Below are positions 24,801 to 36,800 of a stretch of DNA of 64,000 nt, piece after piece; position 1 is the first letter of the stretch; each line of letters opens with the position of its first letter. Under the pieces are notes generated by a model. The model was not told the DNA's origin and made no database searches. It saw only the letters and a program-made list of their open reading frames with translations. Source of the stretch: Atopsyche davidsoni (Eukaryota > Arthropoda > Insecta > Trichoptera > Hydrobiosidae). Location: the NCBI GenBank assembly GCA_022113835.1, contig JAILWY010000027.1, positions 10,790,501-10,854,500 on the forward strand, read 5' to 3'. A program made the translations under genes and the position numbers.

Positions 24801-27800
24801 TATGGCGTTAACTTATTGAATATCGGAGTTAAAAAAAGTACGCATCTTAATGACGAAGTGGTGTGTTAATCTTATTATGGCGTGCCTACTTGTCCATCAC
24901 CATCAATCACGGCCATCCGTCTGCAATTGGATATATTCGGCTAAGCTTTATTGAGTACCCACTTTTTTTAATGCGGCGTGTGTAGTCATGTTTAAAAATA
25001 AAAAAATATTTGAGAAAAAATCTTTTCTGATGCATATTTTGTGTTTATTCCATGTGAATAAAATAAAAACGTAAATTCCTCTCCTCGAAAGACTCGCACT
25101 GACATAAAAAAATCTCAATTTTTTTTTATTTTAATGCATTTGAAATTTGAATAAATTAATTTAATATTATGATAAAAAATATAACATATATTTATAATAT
25201 CAAACAGAAATATATGAGATCATAAAAATAATTATATTTGACGGATGTATACTTACAAAATTATGTTTTTTTTGTGATCTCCTGAAAAGGTATTTTTTTT
25301 TATATTAAGCCCTCTGGCAATCTTTCAATATATAAAAATCAGGCTATGACTGCATATAATAATATATTATTAATTTATGTTAAATAATAATATAGAATAT
25401 TATCAGAATAAACGAAACTCTTCCGTCCAAAAATCTGTTAGTAGATCCAGCGATAATTTTATGCCGCTTGTCCTTAATTTACGATAATAAGTATATATTG
25501 CTTATTCAGATATTTGTACAGTGGATCTTAACATCTTATTTCCTCGATTAGCCGTCTAACAAATTACAGTAAAGTGCCGGAGGGGCTGCAGGCGCCGAGA
25601 GCCCCCGGAGTCTCGAGGGAGCCTGAAAACTATCACAAGCCACTTCCTTCATTTGATTTCCTGTTTGAAATGAAAGCGATCGAGCGTGACTGAACCGAAT
25701 TAATGGCACCACCACTCCATGAACTCAAATAACAACTCGTGAATTCCCTCGAACTAATTGAATGCCATTCTTTGTTTTGTGTTTTTCTTGGCTAATCTTA
25801 TAAGGTGCTTAGTTAAATACGTTGAATATTTGAGAAGATTACAATATCCGGATCTTGAAGAATTGAGTAATATTTTTTACTAAATTATATAGTCGTGACA
25901 AGTTGGAGAGAGCTTGCCCAAGCAGTGCAACCTTCGTGACTTCTTCCTTCGGTCACAGACTGCCTGGCAGACTCCAACCCCGAATGATCGCACTTGACAA
26001 AAACGACAAAAGATTGTTTAATGAGCTGTCAAATTCTATACATTATTTAGCATAATCTATACTATATTTATAAGACTGATCCAAAATCAGCCCTTGAAGA
26101 AGATGATACTATATTGATATACAATTATCATTTGTCGCAATCGACTTGTTATCATAGGCGTAGTCTAAGTGGGGAGAAGGAGGTGTGAAGTACATACAAT
26201 GTCTATACACTGTATTTCAGTAGGTAAGCAAAATTTATTATAAAACGACAAGTGGCTTCGCAAGCACTTGTTGGCCACCACATATTGTAGACCTGTACGA
26301 GAAGATGGGAGGATCATTATACCAGCTGAGGCACGAAACAAAAAATCCTTCTTCGAGCACTACCTGCTAAACTAAAACCCAACAAATTCCAATGTACTAC
26401 ATACTATGGTTCAAAGGAAAATGAATTTGACCCAAAGACTTTAATCAATAGCTTCTCGGCTAAAATCTTTAGGTCTGTTGCAGCTGCATGTTGAAATCGC
26501 GACACGGTAATAATATAGCTCTCGATACGTATCTGCATGTGAAAAATTATTACTTGCTACGACACAGCTCACTCAAGGCACGTCGAGTGGCATGCGGCCC
26601 CAAAACCACGTTAACAATCCAACTATTTGATCAGATCAACCTAAGCTTCATTCCGCCAATTCGTTACAAGATTTACTAACAAAATTTTTATTTAATGTGA
26701 TGTGTTGAGTCAATTCAGTAATTCTAAACGCATGACATTTTCGCGGAGGCGTTGCTTTGCGACTGTTTTTTTCGTTTATTTTACTGCCGTTATTCTATTT
26801 TTAGGCAGTGAATAAAAATAATAATATGTTTAGCGAGCAACGTTGCCTCTAATATCTCGACTGAGCATTATTTTTACACAGAAAATTGCATGTTTAGCAT
26901 CATAATGATACGCCAGTTACGCAAAATGGTAATAGTGCTTCACTAGGTGTATTTAATTTGCCACTTATTGTCGTAATAACAATTATATTCTGCAGACTGA
27001 CCTAAAAGTGCCGCGGACCCGCAATTAAGAAACGCTGGGTGCCGCGATGGTGTCAATTTAATTTTCGCTCACAGTTAATTTTTTTTCGTTATTTCAACAT
27101 TCGGGAGAGAATCGCGATCACAGTAGCCTTCAAAGAGCCCGTGGATTTTTGAAACTGAAAACTGAAAACCGAATTATCCGTAAGGTCTGAAAGAGTTGGC
27201 TTCGGTGGTTTAGAGTGTGCATTGATTGCGGGTGTGATTTCACGTCTGCGTTTATCAATTTCTCGAATAACTTTGACCGGTTCTCGATCATTTATGCAAC
27301 ACGATATCACTGCAACTAGGAAGTCCCGTGGACTCAAGCACCGCGGCGGGCACGCACTGTTTACATGAAACGAAAATAAGAAAGTGTTCAATCAATTTCG
27401 AAGGAAGCACAGTTTCTGCTTTAATTGAATATTTCCGATCTGCCGCGTCCGCCAGAAACACGAGGCTGTGTAAAAATTATCTTTAAATCGTCGGCTCGGC
27501 TGCTTGAACCTTTGATTCTTGGTCTACGTATGCTGGTTCAGTGTTGTCGTGGGAGTATCTCCGGCTTCACCCTGCTTAAAACACATTAGGCCTCTCCGTG
27601 AACATAAAAAAACCGAAAATAATGGTTTTCAGCAGAGGAGACAACAAAGTAGTGGAGAGAGTAAAAAATGAAAACTGGGATCCTGACAAGGAAATTAATG
27701 TGAGAATTGATACAGCACGAAGAACGTTTACAACACTGAAATCTTGCTGGAGATTCACTATGTGTTATGTCGTCTCAGTTATTCTTTATGGAGTCGATGC

Positions 27801-30800
27801 TTGGACACTCAAGACAGCTACTATGCAAAGAATTGAGGCGGCAGAAATATGGACGTATAGGAGAATCGTTAAAATACCATGGGTTAACCGCGTCACGAAT
27901 ACGCAAAAAAAGAGAACTCCTGACGTTGGTAAACAAGAGGAAGATCTCATATTTTGGCCAAATTTTTCGTAACAGTAAATATAGCATCCTTCAGCTGGTT
28001 GCTATTGAAAGAAGGACGTTTAAAGAGGCTGGAGGTAGGAAGTACGGCCCAGGATAGAAATATGCTCGATGAAATGGTCACCAACCTCCTATGAGGACAG
28101 GCATCAAAAGAAAAAGATTATTACTTTCGTCCAATTTTATTAGGGTCGGGCTTATTCCGTTTATTCAAATATGTTTGCAATAAACCTAACCTAACCTAAC
28201 CCTAAACCACTGAAGCTTTGCATAGAGAATGCTTTATAGAGTATCGCTGCTGCTATAAGTAGATTAATCTTAGAGCCAATACGTAAACACTCCAGTATAA
28301 TAAAAGTAATTGCGTATCGCAATTTAGTTGCTTTTTGCAAAAAGCAGTCTATACATTGACACGACATTGTAAATGCTCACGCATTGCGTGTTTTAAAGAA
28401 ACTATTTTCCGTTATTATAAACAAAAACTGTGTAATCTCGTATTTTCTACGTTACCTTATTAATTTTTCGGTATCCTTTATATAAATGTAAATTTTAAGT
28501 TTGATGGATAACTACAGTGTTTTTGGCTGTATATCAAAACGTACAGCTTCATTTATTTCAATTCTTTTAATATTTTATTAATAAAAAGTAATTAATTATA
28601 ATGTTTGCAATTTAGAATGTAATTTCGTGAAGGATATCGAATGAAGCCGTAATCATCTGCAGCTGGTCGATTATTGGATATTTTTTTTAAGCGAATGATA
28701 AAATAGAGTAATGAAAATCTCCACAACTGTCCGTTTATTAAGTTCACGTTTCTTTTATTCCTATCGCTTTATGCGGTGATATTTATATTCGTGTATCTGC
28801 TTAATGATATATTATTTTATAGTGTCGAATAAAGCAAAAAAGATCGTATAACTCAGTCGGACCCGCGGCCCCGGGCGCAGCTTTTGTTTCCACTTCTGAT
28901 TAGATCGATTCTCACGATATTTTAATAACTATAAAAAGACTTTTTCTTAGCGATTGCCCTTGAGCACTTATTATTTTTTCAAATCGATTTAATTGCGTCC
29001 TCCAAACAACTCACTAAAGCGAATATACTCACCTCCAGTGCGGGCAGCTCTCGTTTCACAAAGCCTTCCAATAGGAAACATTTGCCATAACTTCACAATT
29101 CATTTAAAAACGTTAAAAAAAATATATACATATTTATTTTTCTAAATTTTAAAGTCCTCTAGGTTTTAATTATGTATGAAATGGAAATTCCCCGTTACCT
29201 GACGATATTATTATATAAAATACGTGGTCAATTATTTTTACAAAAAAACGCCATTCAATTTTTTAATTGCTGGCTGATAAGTATCGTTTTAAAATTCATT
29301 AAATAAATAATAAATAAAAAAAAACTACTATCAGATTAATTAATTTATAATATATACTATTAAGTATTTGCTAAGCATTGTCAGGTATGAGAATATTATC
29401 TTCATACTGTATGTATAAACAAAGGAAGAAAGTCATAAGTCATGGATTTTTTAACAATCAGCTACACAAAAAATAGAAGCAGCTAACTTAGACGTTGAAT
29501 GCAAAAACTGTTATTTGATCATAATTCCAGTCTTATTTATTTTTTTATAGCTTTTCTCTAAAAAATATTAATTGAATTAACATTGATCTAGTTGCGTTAC
29601 ATGCACGTATCTAGCTCGTACTTGATTGAAATCGAAATTGCACAAATATTACGCGAAAGCCTTTCGAAGCTATTTCATACTACCTAAAGCTCTAATCTTA
29701 AAACATAATCATTTATGCTGTTTAAATGCTGATTTTGTAGTACTCCAGTATAGTGGAGTACTACAGTGGTGCAATTAACATCATCTCACAGAACCGATTT
29801 CTGAATCACAGGTTAATTTGTTTAGAATGAAGCCTTGCTAGGTGCTTTTTGCTAGGAGACGAGTTGCTTTAAAATCATAATACCTAAGGTATTAATAAAA
29901 AAAATATTTATTAAAAACACGCAAGCTTGTCGTGTGACCTTTGTGAATATAGTTTTAAACATAAATATAATTAAAACTCATTGATTATCGCTTTCAGTTC
30001 GGACGAAGAGCAGGAGGGCGTAAGTCGCACTAATCCGCTGAAGCCTTTGACCGGACTCAATTATCTCAACGAAATCTGAATTGCAGCTATTGGAGATACA
30101 ACAAAATTAACCAAAATATTTTTATTTCTTAAATGTATATATATAATAACTTATCTGGATAGTGAGGTTGGCCACCCCTGAGCGAGGAGATCGGCCCGGC
30201 CGCGCCCTATCGCGGTTACGTTTATTCTGACAGGATAATATTTAATATATCACACTTAAGTTTTAATGCTTCACTTCCTCTCCGTATCACCTCGAGCCAG
30301 TCCATTTTTTGCCGCAATTCAAATCGTTACCCGTCAGTGCTTAAGCGAAATCAATTATTTATCTACTAGTATAATAAAGCAAAGATTTTACGGGTTGTGC
30401 ATGCCTGCCATAAATTAAATAATATTTTTACTACTTTGTCATTTTGAAAAACTTTAAGAGTTTGCTATAAATAGAGACATTTGAAATGTGGCTCCATAGG
30501 AGAATACTCATAATACCATGGGTCAAGATAACTGCTGGCGATGGTAAAAATGCGCAAGGTATCCTAAATACTGCAGCTGATTTTCAGGAAAAAATCGCAG
30601 GAAAAAGAGCCATTGGAAGAAGGGAATCAACATGGCCCAAGATAGAGGAGAAGCACCTGATGATGGTGGTTTAAAATGATATCTTGATTTTATAGTTTTG
30701 GTCTGTAACCATCCACTGCAAAGATATACACATTATCAATATTTTGTTTAAATAAACACGGTATATTTAAAAATGGGAATAAAGTAACAATATAAACAAT

Positions 30801-33800
30801 GCTTTGGTGTGGATAGATTGTGTATGCAATTTTGATATTTTCTATAGAAGCTGCATAAACGAGGCTATTTTATTGTTGACGACTTGTTTCGATAGTATGT
30901 CCGCAAATATTAAAATAACACTGCTCATGTGACTGTTTACAACTAGTTCATGGTAGTAGAAATATCATTTGATACAAACCACCTGGCAAAAATGACTCCC
31001 ACCTCCTATGACGAAAATATGTTGGGTTACTACCGCCGCCACTGTTTGGGTTAAAAATTGTTATTTTTACTATTAACAATCATAGCTTGTTTTTATTAAG
31101 TGAACAACAAATTGTTCTAGTCGATGCGAATAAAAGTATTGAATGAGATTTATATCTGGCCATTGTCTAAATCGTGAGCCGCCGTGCCCAAGTCCTCGAT
31201 TGTCGTGGCCCACTTATAAAACTGACATCGAAAAATAACCATTTATAAAAATTCTTTAAATTATTCTTAAGATAATAAAATGGTAGGGAGAAGAATTCGG
31301 TTATTATTATTCAATCAAAAATTTAATTCAAAACGGGGTCACGAAGCAAGAGAAAAACTACTTTTTAAAATTAACATAAATACGATTCCATTAATTCACA
31401 CATTAACATCTGTTTACATAAGCCACAAAGTACATTATGTTTTATTCATTTCTGAAAGCATATAATGCGATGAAACATTCTATTATTTTTTTATTTTAAC
31501 TATGAATATGAACTATGAATTTATTTTAACTCATTTCTCGTCGGATCAGGGGAGGTTATTTCCGAGGACCAAAGCACGAGTATTCGCAACGAAATCTATA
31601 ATACTTGTCCAGCATGGTGATTCCACAGCTGAGTGATACCGTCCTTCTTTATGGGTAAACGGTGGTTGTCTGGTAGCACCCTCGAAGAACCCCCATGACT
31701 CCCATTCTTCTCCATCGTTGAGTCCAACACCATCAGGAGCCACTGAGACGGTGTGATTCAATTGAAATTAAAAACAAACATTTTGAGACATTGGTATTTT
31801 TTCCGATAGCTTTTCTAAATGTTATGCGATTCTGAATATTTCAAATTGAGTAAAAAAAAAAAAAAATGGGGCCATTCATCCGTTTTCAAATAAACTCACT
31901 GTACTTAAAATGCTGCAACGACATCGACGCGGTGAAGTACCGAGATAATGACGAATAAATTACCGTCCAGGAGATGTCGATTAAAAAATATTTCTCATAG
32001 ATTTTGACGACATTTCTGACATTTCTCACGACACTCGCTCATGATGGATTTCCAATGCCCCCCCCCCCCCCCCCCCCACCCCCGAAGCACCCGGTCATTT
32101 TCTAAAGTCTGTGCACAAATCTACATACAAGCACCAAGTCAAGGCAAGTCTGTCAGGCTTCCAGGATCACAACACTCGAAATAAGTGTTGCTAATCAGGA
32201 TCAAATAGGTCTTGGACTTTTTTTTACATTTTCAAAAATATATATATTTTTTTTTTTTAATAAGTGTATCAACAATTAGCAAAATATATTAACAAGTCGA
32301 AGTATTAACGCAGCAAATTAAGCAACAGGTAATGTCATTTGTATATCCATAAAAAGTGCAACTATGATCTTCTCTGATGCGTAAAATCTAACAGACGACT
32401 AGATAATGTACTTTCAGTTCAATATTTAATAAAGCTCTTAGACTTCTTCCCTAGTTTACATATTGTATGCCATATTTTTTTTACCCACAGTGCCTCTAGA
32501 CGTCGACACAGGACTGATTATACTAAAAAAAATACTTGCTGATTTTTCATACAACTGCACTTGGAGGACTGTGAAGGACAACAACACCGATTCATCGGCC
32601 GTGACCGAGGAAAATAGAAAGTGAGCCCACGTGGACCTCACTGTAAAGTAAAGTTGTAATATTATTATTTTCCTGTTTACTTTGATTTTATCTCAGTTTT
32701 TCTAGTAATTGCCCTCTGACTTATTAGTGTATTACTTAAACTTTTTTTATGAACACGTATCAGTTGATTATTCCATTAAAAGATAATGTTTTTTTTTAGT
32801 GATCTTAATTATATATTAAATGCTATAATTATAAACATTCTAATGAAGAAACACGAGAGTTATTGTTGTATCTGATTACTTGTGTACTTGTGCTGCGTAC
32901 ATAAAACGCCACACCAGCAAATTACATTTTGCATACTGATAACAAGACTGAGATGTTTCTTCCTGAGAAAATAATATTTCAATATCTAATATTGGCATCC
33001 AAGAGGTCGTATATGCTTAAAAAATAAACATTGATACCTAATACATATGCAAATGCATCGCATGAACTAAATAGTGGTATATAAGAATACGTCAAAGACC
33101 TTCTGCATATTTTATTACTCTCGCTCGTGCATAGGAAAAGAGTAAGCTAATATTTTTATTTTTGTAAAAAAAAAAAAAAACAATGCCGTATTACTATGCA
33201 ATACCAATTTCGTAAAGCTCAAGCTTGTGTGCGTTGTATTACAACAGTGCAGTCAATAGTGTGCAAGGTACAGTAACGATGGGCAGAATCTAACATTCAT
33301 AGACGAATAATCGATTCTTTGTAACATTCGATTACTTCAATTACCGATTGGTTTCTGATTTGGTAACAAATAATTCACTTGACGAAATCGCAGTGAATTA
33401 TGGATTATAAATTAGAATTGCTGATTCGAACTGTTCATTGTTAACTTTTGTTATGACATTAATTAAATAATTCATTAATTATTCATAAGGTGAATTTGGG
33501 AGCATGCTGCATAACCGGGAAGGAATAATTAGCCGACCACTATTGCGGGACACCCGAATGACCGAAATAAATTACCTAGGTCGGGTTAAATAATCATTCG
33601 ATTTGTCGATTATAAGTCGATTTATTTTATGACTTATTTAAGGCAAGTCGGTAGAACTTGACTGGCAATGCCCATCACTATCGTGTGTGTCGGAAGGTTG
33701 TACAAGAGGAGTTGCCGGGAGGCTCTGCAGCCGGCAAAGGAGCGTTATATCGTAACCTATAAAGAGCAACTTCACGGGAGGCTAGGCTACACCTTACAAA

Positions 33801-36800
33801 CCAGAATTATGTAAACCATTTAAAGATTAGAAAGAAAATCAAAATCAAATCATGTATCAAGATTAAATTTTTCGTAAACTTGCAATAACTTATTTTTTTC
33901 AAAAGTGTGGTTAACCAACCTCTCCAGCTTATCGTGTGCGATATACCGAATGTGATAAATATCAGTTATTGCGTGATTACGTCATTATTTTCAAGTGTTT
34001 TCTGAAAATGTGAAACTGCCTCGAAGTGAACGGAGAGAGCCGAGCGAAGCACGCACCAAACAAAGTTACACCAAATGCCGACTAATTCCTAACTTCATGC
34101 TCGCTTTGCTTGGAAGCCAAGAGCTCACAGTGCTGCATCAGCCCTACCGCTTGAAACCAATGCTCGAGGAAGCTGAGAGCTTGTCTTCAATGCAACCCGA
34201 GTTTGCTACTAGATGCGGTTATCTCCGCTATCGTTTTCCTCATAAATCTGCCATACCGACCACTGGCCAGTTCGAGACGTCCACTTCAGAAGCTTCCGAC
34301 GTCCTTCCGTTCCCCGAACGGGTGACTTGCCCATTACCATGCAAATTTAATACTTTCGGCCATGTGGGCGACCTTGGTATTTTCTGAGCTCTCTCCTAGT
34401 CACATCCCAACTCTGGTCTCTCGCTGGGCTTCCTGGAATTCGAGAATTCACTAACGAATTCCAAGTCTTAGCTTAGCAAATACTTTGATCATCAAACACT
34501 GTGAAACCCTGACCCAGAATGTATGACTATGCGCATATTAAAAATAGTGTCTCTCTACCACAATCATTGGTGACCGAATTGCATCAATATTGATATATAC
34601 TATATGAGGTTTTTTTTTTTACTTTTTTGCGTATTATTAATAAATAAATCATAAATTAAAAATACTATTTGAATCCACGTGCTCCTCAACAGTGAGCAAC
34701 ACAGGTAAGCCCGTTATCATCTAGCCATCTAGTGTCTCTCAAATGGGGACTATGCAAATGTGTATTGTAACAGTAGCAATAAAAATATTTTATCAAATAA
34801 TAACTCCGCTGGATTGCGACACGCGTTATAGTCCAAGTTTTTAGTACACAGATGAACGAACGAAAGAGAAATTATACAGATGAGTAAATAAGGAAGACGA
34901 CACGCGCACTTGTTGCGCAATAACTAACCGTGCATCGTTATTAATATCCAGGAAGGCAAATCCACTAACTTCGTAATAATCTGACAGTCCCCCACAGTAA
35001 ATGAATAAAATTTTAATAAAATAATAAGGTCTCTTTCGCTCTACAGAGGCATCGTCAAACTGGGAAGACCTCAGGAAAATTATTTTGGTATTCACGGCAA
35101 ATAGACCTTAAAATGGGGGTTAAAATCAAAACAGGGGGTGAATGTGGCCTGCGATAGTTAATAGTTACGATTATTATTAATAATTATAATAATATATGAT
35201 TAGTGGGTTTATTATACAATGTGCAAAGTAAGTGATTGAATAATTTTAAAATAGGTGTACATGTATTTGTTTTTTTGTATGCTTGGTTGTAAGAGCCACA
35301 TTTACCGATTACCTGTAAAATTGCTGTTTTCTACAGTGGTTACCGTATTTATTGTAGTTTGGAATATATTTATGAAATGATAATGTAAAAGATGTATGCC
35401 ATTGTATCAATACAGTTGAGTATTTATTTATTTCAAAAATGAGCTTTTGAAAATTACACATGAAATTTATCCGAATACGTGCCGTAGTAGTAGACAATTA
35501 TATTTAATATTTATATATGGATGTTTAACAGTTTCCCTATTGTAATGCAAGATCTTACAACAAGTCTACAACAGTATTTAAACCACCCCTTCTCCCCGCG
35601 GCGTATTATTTCATTTGCTGAATTATGGAGTGCTCTGTTTATTTCACACTCGAGGCGTGTACAGTAAAGACAATAGCCGCGCCCCCATGTTGCCCCCATG
35701 TTGCCCCCATGTTGCCCCCATGTTGCCCCCTGGTGCCCCCCCGGTGCCCCCCAGATGCCCCACATTCACCGCCGGGGCTTTACTTGGCGTGATTCATATA
35801 TTACTAGTAAAGCATAATAAAACCAACGCAGCAGCCCTGAGACCCGCGGCTGTCGGCCCGAAGGCTGGGGCTTGAATTGATACTTGGACTTCAAAAAAAT
35901 TGCACGTAAACCCATTCCGTTCACTCGGTATTGTAGTGTGAGTTTTCTAGCGAATAAAGGTAATAGATAATAATAATATTTACAAGTCGGGGCGAGGTTA
36001 GAGTGTCGCTACACGAACACAGAACTGAACGAGCTACAGATACTTGTGATACATACACATTAGATTTTAGTTCAGAAAGATCAAGCAAGCACATAAAAAT
36101 ACTAATTGTTAACATCGTATATACTTCAGCAGCAAACATTTTCAATTTAACATTTGCATATCAAATAAATAATATGTATACCAGAAATCAAATATCAACC
36201 GATTAATAATGATCAAGTCACTCTTCAAGTTATAATCTGTCCTTATGCATAGGTTCGATATCTGCACAAACCATCTTCGACTGAACAGAAGCAGGCGGGA
36301 AGCAAACTACATATATTTTTAAGATTCGCCTTTCAAGATAATAATCGAACTGGCCAACTAAATACTGAGACAACGTGAATGTGTGTCAAAATTAATTATA
36401 GCCATCACGGTAGAACACGGCCCGGTAGATTAACAACACGAGCTCTGTACACTGAACGATCTGAAATTCATTGTCATGGGCGATGGTTTCAGGCGAAAAA
36501 GACGGACACGAAACTTTTTTCATGTCAGGGGTAGCCAACAAGTCGATAAGGAAGCTAATTTCGGTCGATCGCTCGCGATGTCTTGACATGATAAAAAGAG
36601 CACTAATTAAGAATATATTTAGTATTGTTGCGGATCTACATATTTATATAAATCGGGTGACTTTTTGGGTTCGTTAAATGATTATGCTGTTCTTCACGTA
36701 GATATATACGTATGTCTGAATCGTATCTACCCATAGCATAGTATATACAGAATATGTATTTCACACCTCCCTCTCCTCATTTAAACTACGCTACAAGTCG

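Noticed and set aside
28180..28206. An interstitial telomere remnant
   Set aside because: Only three CCTAA units, next to a retrotransposon tail. This is too short to support telomere origin.
33995..34387. A novel 130-codon gene
   Set aside because: No domain, no start context, no splice support and no repeat of the frame elsewhere. It is kept only as an open frame of unknown status.
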